64,000 bases of DNA from Halosegnis rubeus (GTDB taxonomy: Archaea > Halobacteriota > Halobacteria > Halobacteriales > Haloarculaceae), in assembly GCF_009184545.1 (NCBI RefSeq), contig NZ_QJOW01000001.1, forward strand, positions 310,001 through 374,000, read 5' to 3'. The notes beneath the pieces were generated by a model. The model was not told the origin of the DNA. It worked only from the letters and a program-made list of their open reading frames with translations, and did no database searches. The position numbers and the translations under genes are program-made. Position 1 is the first letter of the stretch. Each line of letters begins with the position of its first letter. Positions 43,035 to 52,080 of the stretch are shown here, piece after piece.

Positions 43035-43811
43035 ATGCGTGACCCCTCGATTCTCGTGACTAACGACGACGGTATCGACGCACACGGCATCCGTGCGCTG
43101 ACCGACGCGCTCGAATCGGTCGGCGACGTGACGGTCGTCGCGCCAGCCGACAACCAATCCTGGGCCGGCCGCGACATGACGTGGCACGCCGGTCCCACGG
43201 GTATCGAAGAGACCGACCGCGGCTACGCCGTCGAGGGGACTCCCTCCGACGCCGTCGCAGTCGCCGTCTCCGTGCTCGATGTCGACCCCGACATCGTCGT
43301 CTCGGGGGTCAACGACGGGATGAACCTCTCTGCGCACATCCTCGAACGCTCGGGGACGGTCGGCGCGGCAATCGAGGCCGTCCACTTCGGGCTGCCCGCT
43401 ATCGCCGTCTCGACGGCCGACCACACCAGTCCGGAGCCACCACATCCCGATCCCGACGCCTTCGAGACGCCGGCCGAGGTCGCGGCGTTCGTCACCGAGC
43501 GGGTCCTCGCTGACGGCCTCGGCGAGGCGGAGTACCTGAACGTGAACGTCCCGGCGTTCCCCGACGACCCCGAGATTCACCGAACCCGGCCCACCCGCGA
43601 GTATGCCGTCGAACACGACCCGACCGACGAGGACGGGGTCGCGCTTCGCGACCCCGGCTGGCAGCAGTTCCTCACTGGCGAGTCCATCGACGCGCCCGAG
43701 ACCGACCGCCACGCCGTCCTCAACGGCAACGTGAGCGTGACGCCGATGCGGCTCCCGCGGGCCGTTGAGACCGACGCGGATTTCTCCGGGTTCGACCACC
43801 ACCCAGCATAA
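43035..43811 (+). CDS. surE: 5'/3'-nucleotidase SurE
   Basis: A 258-residue metal-dependent phosphatase. ILVTNDDGIDAHGIRAL at the N-terminus contains the Asp-Asp metal ligands, VVAPADNQSWAGRDMTW supplies the conserved Asn/Ser loop, and VVSGVNDGMNLSAHILERSG the remaining Asn ligand, followed by GTVGAAIEAVHFGLPAIAVS. SurE removes phosphate from nucleoside monophosphates. It lies divergently from the phosphoribosyltransferase gene. Start ATG 43035. Confidence 0.93.
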   Translation: MRDPSILVTNDDGIDAHGIRALTDALESVGDVTVVAPADNQSWAGRDMTWHAGPTGIEETDRGYAVEGTPSDAVAVAVSVLDVDPDIVVSGVNDGMNLSAHILERSGTVGAAIEAVHFGLPAIAVSTADHTSPEPPHPDPDAFETPAEVAAFVTERVLADGLGEAEYLNVNVPAFPDDPEIHRTRPTREYAVEHDPTDEDGVALRDPGWQQFLTGESIDAPETDRHAVLNGNVSVTPMRLPRAVETDADFSGFDHHPA

Positions 43812-43837
43812 TGTAGATTGCTTTCGACGGCGGAGAT

Positions 43838-44956
43838 ATGAGCGACGACGGACGACTCGGCCTGGTGGGTGCCGCCTCGATTGCCCTCGGCGGGATGATT
43901 TGAGGTGGTGCCTTTGCTGTGCTCGGCGTCGTGGCACAGATTGCCGGCGCGGCCGCCTGGCTCTCCTTTTCGGGTGCCTGTCTCGTCTCTGCGGCGGCGG
44001 CGTACTCGTATCTCCGGCTCAACGACCTGAGCGACCGCCGCGGCGGCTCCGTCACGCAGATTCAAGCGTTTACCGGCAACGCGGCCGTCGCGGGGGTGGT
44101 CGGCTGGACGCTCCTCTTTGGCTATCTGGGCGCGATTGCCATGTATGCCTTCGCCTTCGGGAGCTTCGCCGTCGAACTGCTGGGCACGACACACCCGCTC
44201 GCGCGCCCCGTCGCCTCCGTCGCGGGCATCGGCCTGTTCGTCGGGCTGAACGTCCTCGGGACGCGCGCCTCCGGTATCTCGGAGACGGCACTCGTCGCCG
44301 TGAAACTGCTCGTGTTGCCCGTCTTCGGCTGCTGGGAGTTCTACCTCTCCATCGGGGTCACGGTCGTGGTGGACGGACTCATCGCCATCGTCGTTACGTC
44401 GCTCGCCCCGACGGAGGTAATCTTCCAGAATCCGGAGAGCGCACTCGCCGCGGAGCCGTTCATGGGACAGGTCGGGTTTACGCTCGTCTCCGCGGCGGCC
44501 ATCTTCTCGACCGGCTCTGCCGTCAACGGGACGCTGTTCTCGGCGGCCTACTTCACGAAGGGGATGGTTGGCGACGGGCTGTTTCCGGACGCGGTCGGCC
44601 GGGCCGGGACCGACGGCGTGCCAACGCGCACTGTCCTCGTGTTGGGCACCGTCGCTGCGGGCTTTGCTGCCGTCGGCTCGCTTCAGGGTATCACTTCGTT
44701 CGGCTCGCTGGCGTTCATCGCCGTCTTCGGTGCGATGAGCTATCTCGCCTTCCGCGAGCGCGACGGGGTCGTCTCGACGGTCGTGCCGGCATTCGGTGTC
44801 GTCGGGACGAGCATCCTCTTTCCCGTGCTCCTGTATCACCTCGCGACGAACGAGCCGGAGACGTTCACGACGGTCGTCGCCGTCGCTGTGGTGTCGATAG
44901 AGCTACTCTACTTCGAGCGTGACACTATCCGTGACGGATTCCACGCCGTCGAGTAG
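43838..44956 (+). pseudogene. APC-superfamily amino-acid permease, disrupted by a stop and an internal deletion
   Basis: The frame opens at ATG 43838 (MSDDGRLGLVGAASIALGGM), meets TGA at 43901-43903 in place of the conserved GGMIGGG (GGMI-stop-GG), then runs open for 351 codons to 44956. Helices typical of APC permeases follow (GVVAQIAGAAAWLSFSGACL, AAAYSYLRLNDLSDRRGGSV), and FSTGSAVNGTLFSAAYFTKG is a recognisable late motif. Between VKLLVLPVFG and LSIGVTVVVDGLIAIVVTSL about 60 residues that normally form helices 5-6 are missing. Two lesions make it a pseudogene rather than an error. Confidence 0.8.
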
Positions 44957-44967
44957 CGACTCGAGTC

Positions 44968-45726
44968 TTAATCCCACGCGAGCGTGACTTTCTCGCCAGT
45001 CGTGACGCCGAACTGCTCGTCGCCTCGTCCCTGATTCACTGCCAGCTCTACCCGCTCGTGGCTGCCGACCGTAACGAGGGCGGTCCCGACCTCCGTGTGG
45101 GCGTAGGCGGGGACCACGGGGTACTCTTGACCGTCGACCCGGACCCGGTCGTGTCCGTCGAGGAGGTCGCTGGACAGATTCGTCACGGCGTTGCCGAAGC
45201 CGTCGACCGCGAGCACCTCGCCCGTCGCGCCGCCGTCCCGAACCGTTGGCTCCGGCAGTCGCAGGTCCTCGTACTCCCGGGTGCGGACGAGCGCGGGGAG
45301 GCGGTCGAGGTCAGCGACGCCGACCTCGTGGCAGTCGGCAGCGACGGGAGCGAACACGTCCCGGCCGTGAAAGGTGTCGCTCGCCGGGTCCTCGACGCGG
45401 ACGGAGAACACCTCGACGTCGTCGCCGTCGGCGAGGGACCGTGCCGGCGGAAGGAGGAGACCGTTGTCCGGGCCGACGAGCGCGTGGCCGCCCGCACGGA
45501 CGACGAGCGCCTGTCTGTCGGTGCCAACGCCGGGGTCGATGACCGCACAGTGGACCGCGGGGGGAAACTCCGGCAGGACGAACCGGAGCCAGAAGGCCGC
45601 CTCGCGGGGTGCCTGCCGGGAGAAGTCGTGGCCGATGTCGACCGTGTCGGCGTCACTGCGGCGCGCAATGACGCCCTTCATCGCAGCGGGATACGGCTCG
45701 CCGAAGTCGGTTGCGAGGGTGATCAC
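44968..45726 (-). CDS. SAM hydroxide adenosyltransferase (DUF62 family)
   Basis: A 252-residue enzyme of the fluorinase-like family that hydrolyses S-adenosyl-methionine to adenosine and methionine. MITLATDFGEPYPAAMKGVI opens the fold (conserved DFG), then VIDPGVGTD, LVGPDNGLLLPPA and DTFHGRDVFAP, which are the SAM-binding and catalytic loops; the C-terminal domain includes VLAVDGFGNAVTNLSSDLL. The gene overlaps the NMN adenylyltransferase gene upstream by four bases (ATGA), so the two are one operon. Substrate could be S-adenosyl compounds in general. Confidence 0.9.
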   Translation of the reverse strand: MITLATDFGEPYPAAMKGVIARRSDADTVDIGHDFSRQAPREAAFWLRFVLPEFPPAVHCAVIDPGVGTDRQALVVRAGGHALVGPDNGLLLPPARSLADGDDVEVFSVRVEDPASDTFHGRDVFAPVAADCHEVGVADLDRLPALVRTREYEDLRLPEPTVRDGGATGEVLAVDGFGNAVTNLSSDLLDGHDRVRVDGQEYPVVPAYAHTEVGTALVTVGSHERVELAVNQGRGDEQFGVTTGEKVTLAWD

Positions 45727-46232
45727 GTGTCGGAATCCAGAATCTCGTGGAGGCGGTTGACGCCGTCAATCTCGTGGATGGTCTCGACGACCGACTCGGG
45801 GACGAGTTCCTCCCACTCGCCGCCGTTGGCGATGCGGTCGCGGACCTCGGTCCCCTCGAACTCCTCGCGGCGAAACATCGGCGAGGAGCGCACTTCCACG
45901 CCGGCCTCCTCGAACAGGCGGACGACGAGCGGATTGTTGGAGTAGGCCACGTCGAAGTTCGGCGACATCGACTGGACGTGGCTCACCCAGACGGCGTTCC
46001 GGTTGAGATCTTCGATCGGAACGGCGTAGGTGAATAAATCGAGGTCGGCCGTCGCCTTCGTGAGCATCATGATGCGCTCGCCGGCGGTGAAGGGGTTTCG
46101 AGCGGTGTGTGACTGGTCCGCGCTCCCGATACCCAAGACGAGTTCGTCAACTTCGCCGGCGATGCGCTCCACCATCGCGTGGTGGCCCTCGTGGTAGGGC
46201 TGGAATCGGCCGATGTAGAACCCGCGGTTCAT
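45723..46232 (-). CDS. Nicotinamide-nucleotide adenylyltransferase
   Basis: A 169-residue enzyme of NAD synthesis: NMN + ATP to NAD + PPi. GRFQPYHEGHHAMVERI near residue 8 has the HxGH nucleotidyl-transfer motif (here HEGH), GIGSADQSHTARNPFTAGER contains the archaeal GSAQxSHT-type region, and FRREEFEGTEVRDRIANGG the ISGTxIR-like C-terminal motif (EGTEVRDR). Archaeal NMNAT length is typical (about 170). It overlaps the downstream SAM-hydrolase gene by four bases. Confidence 0.93.
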   Translation of the reverse strand: MNRGFYIGRFQPYHEGHHAMVERIAGEVDELVLGIGSADQSHTARNPFTAGERIMMLTKATADLDLFTYAVPIEDLNRNAVWVSHVQSMSPNFDVAYSNNPLVVRLFEEAGVEVRSSPMFRREEFEGTEVRDRIANGGEWEELVPESVVETIHEIDGVNRLHEILDSDT

Positions 46233-46398
46233 ACCCGGGGGTCGAACGGCACCAGTATAAGTACGGCGTGTCGCGCGCCGCTCCTACTTGGACGGACGTA
46301 TCCCTGTTCAGTGTCGCGGTTTTCGCCGCTGAGGGTGTCCCCGCCGGGAGAAAGTATATCAGTCGACGGGCCGTGTCATATAGTAACGAAATAATTGT

Positions 46399-48483
46399 AT
46401 GAGCGACGATACCGACACGGACGACCCGTTCGACGACCTCGATATCGACGAGGACTCGTTCGGGGAGGACGACAGCACGCCGACGGGCCGAGACAACACG
46501 AACGACCCGAACGGGAACGTTGCCCCGGTCGAGGATCGAGACGAACTCGGGAGCGACGTCGGTGCCGACGCCGGCGTCGAAATCGCCGACGACGAGGAGG
46601 ACAACCTCCTCGGCGGGCTTCAACTCGACACGTCGGCCGATATCAGCGTCCCCGACCGGCTCGTCGATCAGGTCATCGGACAGGACCACGCCCGCGACAT
46701 CATCCTGAAGGCGGCCAAACAGCGCCGCCACGTCATGATGATCGGCTCTCCCGGGACGGGGAAGTCGATGCTCGCGAAGGCGATGAGCCAACTGCTCCCC
46801 CGGGAGGAGCTACAGGACATCCTCGTCTACCACAATCCGGACGACGGCAACGAGCCGAAGGTCCGGACGGTACCGGCGGGGAAGGGCGAGCAGATCGTCG
46901 ACGCCCACAAGGAGGAGGCACAAAAGCGCAACCAGATGCGCTCGTTCCTCATGTGGATCATCATCGCGGTCATCTTCGGCTACACGCTGTTGATCCTCCA
47001 GAACCCGGTGATGGGTATCATCGCGGCCGCGCTGGTGTACATCGCGTTCAAGTACACCTCACGCGGCAGCGACGCGATGATTCCGAACCTCCTCATCAAC
47101 AACGCCGACCAGCAGACCGCGCCCTTCGAGGACGCGACCGGTGCCCACGCCGGTGCGCTGCTCGGTGACGTTCGCCACGACCCGTTCCAGTCGGGCGGGA
47201 TGGAGACGCCCAGCCACGACCGCGTCGAAGCCGGCGCGATTCACAAGGCCAACAAGGGCGTCCTGTTCGTGGACGAGATCAACACCCTCGATATCCGCTC
47301 ACAGCAGAAGCTGATGACGGCCATTCAAGAGGGGAAGTTCTCCATCACGGGCCAGTCCGAGCGCTCCTCGGGCGCGATGGTCCAGACGGAACCCGTGCCG
47401 TGTGACTTCGTGATGGTCGCGGCCGGGAACCTCGACGCGATGGAGAACATGCATCCGGCGCTCCGCTCGCGAATTAAGGGGTACGGGTACGAGGTGTACA
47501 TGGACGACACCATCGAAGACACTCCGGAGATGCGCCGCAAGCTCGCGCGCTTTATCGCCCAGGAGGTCCAGAAGGACGGTCGGCTGCCGGCGTTCACCCG
47601 CGAGGCGATGCAGGAGGTCATCCTCGAGGCACAGCGCCGTGCCGGCCGGAAGGACCACCTCACGCTTGAGCTGCGTAACCTCGGTGGCTTGGTCCGCGTC
47701 GCGGGCGACATCGCCCGCGCCGAAGACAAGGAGTTCACCGACCGCGCGGAAGTGCTGGAGGCGAAGGACCGCTCGCGGTCCATCGAACAGCAGCTCGCGG
47801 ACAACTACATCGAGCGCCGCAACGACTACGACATGACGGTGAACCAGGGCGACGTGGTCGGCCGCGTCAACGGGCTCGCCGTCATGGGCGACGACTCCGG
47901 TATCGTCATGCCCGTCATGGCAGAGGTCGCGCCGTCGCAGGGTCCGGGCGAGGTTATCGCCACCGGGAAGCTGCAGGAGATTGCCCAGGAGTCGGTCCAG
48001 AACGTCTCGGCCATCATCAAGAAGTTCTCCGACGAGGACATCTCGAACAAGGACATCCACATCCAGTTCGTGCAGGCCCACGAGGGAGTCGAGGGTGATT
48101 CCGCGTCGGTGACGGTCGCGACGGCCGTCATCTCCGCGCTGGAGAACATCCCCATCGAGCAGAACGTCGCCATGACCGGCTCGCTGTCGGTTCGCGGCGA
48201 CGTGCTGCCGGTCGGCGGTGTCACGCACAAGATTGAGGCCGCCGCGAAAACCGGGGTCGACACGGTCATCATCCCGAAGGCGAACGAGCAGGACGTGATG
48301 ATCGAAGACGAGTTCAAAGAACAAGTAGAGATCGTGCCCGTCTCGCACATCTCCGAGGTTCTTGAGGTCGCACTCGCCGGCGAACCCGAGAAGGATTCGC
48401 TCGTCGACCGGCTCCGCTCGATTACCGGCAAGGCCTTAGAGTCTGGCGAGACGCAGCCGAGCGGCTCGCCCAGCCCGCAGTAG
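46399..48483 (+). CDS. lon: Membrane-bound ATP-dependent Lon protease (LonB)
   Basis: A 694-residue archaeal LonB. After an acidic 75-residue lead, VIGQDHARDIILKAAKQRRH and GSPGTGKSMLAKAMSQLLP (Walker A near residue 115) start the AAA+ domain, which is split by two membrane helices (MWIIIAVIFGYTLLILQ and VMGIIAAALVYIAFKY, residues about 187-222). The protease part has the catalytic Ser in EGVEGDSASVTVATAV and Lys in GGVTHKIEAAAK. LonB degrades membrane and soluble proteins, and in haloarchaea controls phytoene synthase. A TATA at 46355-46358 lies about 40 bases upstream of ATG 46399. Confidence 0.95.
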   Translation: MSDDTDTDDPFDDLDIDEDSFGEDDSTPTGRDNTNDPNGNVAPVEDRDELGSDVGADAGVEIADDEEDNLLGGLQLDTSADISVPDRLVDQVIGQDHARDIILKAAKQRRHVMMIGSPGTGKSMLAKAMSQLLPREELQDILVYHNPDDGNEPKVRTVPAGKGEQIVDAHKEEAQKRNQMRSFLMWIIIAVIFGYTLLILQNPVMGIIAAALVYIAFKYTSRGSDAMIPNLLINNADQQTAPFEDATGAHAGALLGDVRHDPFQSGGMETPSHDRVEAGAIHKANKGVLFVDEINTLDIRSQQKLMTAIQEGKFSITGQSERSSGAMVQTEPVPCDFVMVAAGNLDAMENMHPALRSRIKGYGYEVYMDDTIEDTPEMRRKLARFIAQEVQKDGRLPAFTREAMQEVILEAQRRAGRKDHLTLELRNLGGLVRVAGDIARAEDKEFTDRAEVLEAKDRSRSIEQQLADNYIERRNDYDMTVNQGDVVGRVNGLAVMGDDSGIVMPVMAEVAPSQGPGEVIATGKLQEIAQESVQNVSAIIKKFSDEDISNKDIHIQFVQAHEGVEGDSASVTVATAVISALENIPIEQNVAMTGSLSVRGDVLPVGGVTHKIEAAAKTGVDTVIIPKANEQDVMIEDEFKEQVEIVPVSHISEVLEVALAGEPEKDSLVDRLRSITGKALESGETQPSGSPSPQ

Positions 48484-48484
48484 C

Positions 48485-49279
48485 GTGCCGAACTGGGCCG
48501 CGTTCGCCGGCGTCGCGACCGCGGTCACGCTGCTTCTGTTAACGCTCACTCACGCGACGAGCGTGAGCGCGAACTTTCCGACCCGCGCCGAGGTGGAGTG
48601 GCTCGACTCGCTCCCCGACGGGAGCGACCACCTCGCTCCCGACCGCAACGCGCAGCCCGGCCCGGGACCGTCGCTGTCGGCCACAGCGCTGTTCGTGAAC
48701 GTGCTTGTCACTCACGGGCTGCTCTCGTGTCTGCTCGTCGTCGCCGCGTTCTCTGCGGCGATTCCGGTGTCGGCGTTCGGACTGGCTATCTCGGTTGAGC
48801 CGGTCGCAATCGGCGTCGGCTTCGGACTGGTGCTCTCGGCGGTGAACACCGTGGCCGGGCTACTCGCCGAGCGATACGGCTACGCGCCCAGCGAACAGCT
48901 TCGTGGGATGCTCACGCCGGAGACGCTCCGCGGATGGCTGCTGTTGCTCGGTGGAACGCTCCCACTCGTCGCCGGCTTCGAAGAGTTCCTGTTCCGTGGC
49001 GTCCTCGTCGGGGTGTTCGCGGCCGGCTTCGACGCGTCACCGTGGGCACTCGCGGTAGTCTCCTCGATTGCCTTCGCACTCGCACACGAGTCACAAGGCC
49101 GGGTCGGAGTCGTCGTGACGGGGGTACTTGGGCTGTTACTCGCGATCGGCTACGTCCTCACCGAGAGTCTCGTCGTCGTGGTCGTCGCGCACTACCTGGT
49201 CAACGCCGTCGAACTCGTCGTCTTCGAGGGGTTCGGTGTGGGGGGCAAACAGGGGGGTCGGGCGACGCCACACCGGTGA
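48485..49279 (+). CDS. CPBP-family intramembrane glutamic protease
   Basis: A 264-residue membrane protein starting with a GTG one base after the lon stop, so the two genes are cotranscribed. Several hydrophobic helices; the three CPBP motifs are GFEEFLFRGVLVG (catalytic EE and R, about residue 164), FALAHESQGR (His, about 200) and VVAHYLVNAVELV (His and Asn, about 238). The family includes Rce1 CAAX proteases and bacterial CPBP proteins. Substrate unknown. Adjacent to lon, it strengthens the membrane-proteolysis theme. Confidence 0.86.
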   Translation: MPNWAAFAGVATAVTLLLLTLTHATSVSANFPTRAEVEWLDSLPDGSDHLAPDRNAQPGPGPSLSATALFVNVLVTHGLLSCLLVVAAFSAAIPVSAFGLAISVEPVAIGVGFGLVLSAVNTVAGLLAERYGYAPSEQLRGMLTPETLRGWLLLLGGTLPLVAGFEEFLFRGVLVGVFAAGFDASPWALAVVSSIAFALAHESQGRVGVVVTGVLGLLLAIGYVLTESLVVVVVAHYLVNAVELVVFEGFGVGGKQGGRATPHR

Positions 49280-49341
49280 CCCCCGCAACCGCGACCCCGG
49301 TGTGGGCAACTCACCACACGTGGCCGGTGGTGCGGCTTCCG

Positions 49342-49800
49342 TTATAAGCCTTCGAGCGCCCGGAGCTGCTGGACGACCTCCGGCGGGGCAGCGCTCGGGC
49401 CGTCGCGAACCCGGTGGTCGCCGACGACGAGGGGTGCGGGGTTCGCGGCGAGGGCCTCTCGAACGGCACGCAGATCGTCGTCATCGTCGTCGTTCAGGTC
49501 CGGCGTCAGCCGTGCGAGCGCCGCGACGTTGGTGTTCTCGCCGTAGCCGACGCCCCGGAGTGATTCGAGAACCGACCGCTGGTCCGTCGGGAGCGTGAGT
49601 GCGACGGCTACGTCCTCGAAGTCGTCCGGCTCCCCTTCGAGATATCGTCCGATGCGGTCCAAGAGCGGATGCTCGTCGCTCGCGTCGCCGTCGGGCGTCT
49701 CGGGAAATGAGACCGAAAGCAGTCGCTCGGATGCATAGCCGAACTGCACATAGCGACCTAATCGGTCGCTCTCGTGGGCGTAGATTCCGGCGGTGTCCAT
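49342..49800 (-). CDS. MGMT-like (alkyltransferase-like) protein without the acceptor cysteine
   Basis: A 152-residue protein related to O6-alkylguanine-DNA alkyltransferases. LTLPTDQRSVLESLRGVGYG and ENTNVAALARLTPDLNDDDD resemble the winged-helix DNA-binding half, and NPAPLVVGDHRVRDGPSAAP is where active enzymes have PCHRVV; here the cysteine is replaced (GDHRV). The His and Arg remain. Similar cysteine-free proteins (ATL) bind lesions and flag them to excision repair. Haloarchaeal relatives I recall also lack the cysteine. Function as an ATL-type sensor is inferred. Confidence 0.7.
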   Translation of the reverse strand: MDTAGIYAHESDRLGRYVQFGYASERLLSVSFPETPDGDASDEHPLLDRIGRYLEGEPDDFEDVAVALTLPTDQRSVLESLRGVGYGENTNVAALARLTPDLNDDDDDDLRAVREALAANPAPLVVGDHRVRDGPSAAPPEVVQQLRALEGL

Positions 49801-49890
49801 ACTCCCTCGTCGGCGCGCCCGGTGATAAGCCTCGGCCCTACTGTTCGGCCGTCCGACACCCCTTTAACGTACGGTGGAGTATCGTTGGTA

Positions 49891-50448
49891 ATGATAGAGG
49901 CCACGAGTGCGGGAGCCATCCTCTTTCGGGATACCCGTGGCCGGCGCGAGTATCTGCTGTTGAAGTCGCGACCCGGTGACTGGGAGTTCCCCAAGGGCGG
50001 TATCGAGGGGGAAGAAGAGCTACAGCAGACTGCCATCCGCGAGGTGACGGAAGAGGCCGGTATCGAAGACTTCCGGCTCTTAGACGGCTTCCGCCAGGAC
50101 TACGACTACGTGTTCGAAGCGAACGGCAACACCATCCACAAGACGGTCCACCTGTTCGTCGCGAAATCCTTCGAGGCCTCTGCGGAACTCTCGAAGGAAC
50201 ACCGCGACATGCAGTGGCGCGACTACGAACAGGCCATCAACACCATCACGCAGGACGGTCCCCGCGAGATTCTCCGCGACGCCCACGAGTTCCTCGACGA
50301 GCACTTCGACGAGGGCGAGGACGGTGAGACGGCGGACGGCGACACTGAGAGCTTGAGCGACGAGCCGACCGCACCCGATGACGAGTCACGAACCAGCGAC
50401 GACATCGAGTCGGTCGGACAGCGCGTCGGTGAATCGGACGACGAGTAG
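49891..50448 (+). CDS. NUDIX hydrolase, bis(5'-nucleosyl)-tetraphosphatase-like
   Basis: A 185-residue protein; the NUDIX box GGIEGEEELQQTAIREVTEEAGI is at residues about 36-58 (G-x5-E-x7-REVTEE-x-GI). SAGAILFRDTRGRREYLLLK leads into WEFPKGGIEGEE, a pattern of asymmetrical diadenosine tetraphosphatases and mRNA-decapping-like hydrolases. The C-terminal 50 residues are an acidic, low-complexity tail (DGDTESLSDEPTAPDDESRT). It overlaps the next gene's GTG by one base (TAGTG), so it is in an operon with the DUF5787 gene. Confidence 0.87.
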   Translation: MIEATSAGAILFRDTRGRREYLLLKSRPGDWEFPKGGIEGEEELQQTAIREVTEEAGIEDFRLLDGFRQDYDYVFEANGNTIHKTVHLFVAKSFEASAELSKEHRDMQWRDYEQAINTITQDGPREILRDAHEFLDEHFDEGEDGETADGDTESLSDEPTAPDDESRTSDDIESVGQRVGESDDE

Positions 50449-51464
50449 TGGACGACCCGGAGTTCATCTTCGAACTTCGCGTCTGTCGGTGGGCCGAACG
50501 GCAGTGGCCACCGACCGGTGAGGGGCGCGACCTCGCAGTCCTCGTCGCCCGCCAGCTCGGGATTCGCTCGCGCCGGTACGACACGCTCGTTTTCGAGTGT
50601 GACCCGGCGGCGCTGGATGCACGCGGTGTCTTCGGCGACGACCGACTCGAGTCGGACATGCTCCACGTGCTCACGAACGCACCGACGAGCTACGGCTACT
50701 ACCGCGACGTGCTCCCGGACCCCGGCTATAGTTGGAACCACGTCCGCGAGACGATTCATGCCGCGGACGACCGGGGTCTCATCGACACGCGCCGTGACAG
50801 CAACCGCATCGAGATTCGCCGCCGTTACCGCTATCCCGACTGGGTGAATCGCGTCGTCGCAATCGAGAACAAGCCGGACCTCTCGGCGAGTGCCGCCGCG
50901 GCGCTTGCCGACCAAATCGAGCGTGACGTGGCGCTCGGGCTGGCAGACGAGGTGTGGGTCGCGACCGAGGCGACCGACGACGACGTCACTCCGGCGCTGT
51001 ACGAGCGGCTCCCCGTCGAGGCCGGTATCCTCGCTGTCGGTGAGACGGTCGACGTGGCGTGGAACGCGACCGCGCTCGCGACCGACGAGCCGGGAACGCG
51101 CATCCTCGACCGCCCCGACGGTGGCGAACACGACCTGAGCGCGGCCCGATTCGAGTACGCCAGTGTCGCGTGGAAACGAGAGAAACGGCGTCAAATCGCC
51201 GAGCGCGCTTACGAGCGCGGCTGGCGGTCGTACGTCGATACGATGCGGCCCGACTGTCGCGAGTTCGAGCTTCGCGACCCCGACCTCCCGCTCCCGTACT
51301 GTCGGGCAAAAGGTCGCTACGTGACGAGTGCGGAGTGTCGCCACGCGTGCGGGTCGTTCACGCCGGAACCGCCGGCGTGGCGGTCGAAGGGGTGGCCAAT
51401 CGAGGGCGGACCTGGAAAGGGGTACAAACGACTGTTGGCCCGCCAGCGCGACCGCCGTCGTTAG
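50448..51464 (+). CDS. DUF5787-like protein, possible Cas4-type Fe-S nuclease
   Basis: A 338-residue protein starting at a GTG that overlaps the stop of the NUDIX gene. The central WVNRVVAIENKPDLSASAAA gives a D/E-x-K-type triad compatible with PD-(D/E)xK nucleases, and there are cysteines near both ends: FELRVCRW at residue 13 and, after residue 260, DCREFELRD, PLPYCRAKG and ECRHACG. One N-terminal plus several C-terminal cysteines is how Cas4/AddB-type Fe-S nucleases coordinate a cluster. The family is annotated only as unknown, so nuclease activity is an inference. Basic C-terminus (LARQRDRRR). Confidence 0.75.
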   Translation: MDDPEFIFELRVCRWAERQWPPTGEGRDLAVLVARQLGIRSRRYDTLVFECDPAALDARGVFGDDRLESDMLHVLTNAPTSYGYYRDVLPDPGYSWNHVRETIHAADDRGLIDTRRDSNRIEIRRRYRYPDWVNRVVAIENKPDLSASAAAALADQIERDVALGLADEVWVATEATDDDVTPALYERLPVEAGILAVGETVDVAWNATALATDEPGTRILDRPDGGEHDLSAARFEYASVAWKREKRRQIAERAYERGWRSYVDTMRPDCREFELRDPDLPLPYCRAKGRYVTSAECRHACGSFTPEPPAWRSKGWPIEGGPGKGYKRLLARQRDRRR

Positions 51465-51976
51465 TCGTCGCGCTCTTCGACTTCGAGTTCGTCGCGATCG
51501 ACGGCGAGCCGGAACGTGGGCACCGTCTTCTTGATGGAGGTGACGACGCCCTTACTCTCAAGCGAGCGGAGCCCCGAGCGCACCTCGCCAACCTCCGGGT
51601 CATAGCCGGCACCACGCAGGCCGTGGAGCACGCTGACGACGCTCTGTGGCTCCTCGTCTCGCCCGGCGAGCACCTCGATGATACCGACCTGCAGGGCGGG
51701 TACGCGGACGATTCGGGGACCCCCCGTGTCGCCGTCGCCCTCGATTCCCGGCTCCACGTCGACGAGTTCGGCCGCCTCGTCGGTCGCGCGGATGAGGCTG
51801 TTGTCGTCGCGGTAGTAGAACCGTTTTAATTCGCCTTCGAGATACTGGTGGACCTCGCTGCCCGACTCCATCCCCCACCGGTCCTGTAGCTCGCCGTTCT
51901 TGGTCGGCTGGAGCGCGACGATGTCCGCGAGCCGCCCGCTGGCTGTCTCGTCCAGTTCCTGCTCGCTCTCGCTCAT
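51461..51976 (-). CDS. DUF5797-like winged-helix protein
   Basis: A 171-residue protein with a winged-helix-like arrangement: TASGRLADIVALQPTKNGEL and QDRWGMESGSEVHQYLEGEL suggest helices 1-3, LKRFYYRDDNSLIRATDEAA a wing, and VVSVLHGLRGAGYDPEVGEV with RSGLRSLESKGVVTSIKK a second helix-turn-helix. It is probably a DNA-binding regulator, haloarchaea-specific (DUF5797 by recollection). Its stop overlaps the DUF5787 gene by four bases on the opposite strand. No ligand motif. Confidence 0.78.
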   Translation of the reverse strand: MSESEQELDETASGRLADIVALQPTKNGELQDRWGMESGSEVHQYLEGELKRFYYRDDNSLIRATDEAAELVDVEPGIEGDGDTGGPRIVRVPALQVGIIEVLAGRDEEPQSVVSVLHGLRGAGYDPEVGEVRSGLRSLESKGVVTSIKKTVPTFRLAVDRDELEVEERDD

Positions 51977-52080
51977 ACCCGGCGGCTATGGGTGGGGTGT
52001 ATTTCGCACTAGCGGTTCCTGTCCGCCGAGCGCTCTGCGTCGAGCGGCAGGCCTTTCATCTCCCCGGCGGAAGCGAGCGT

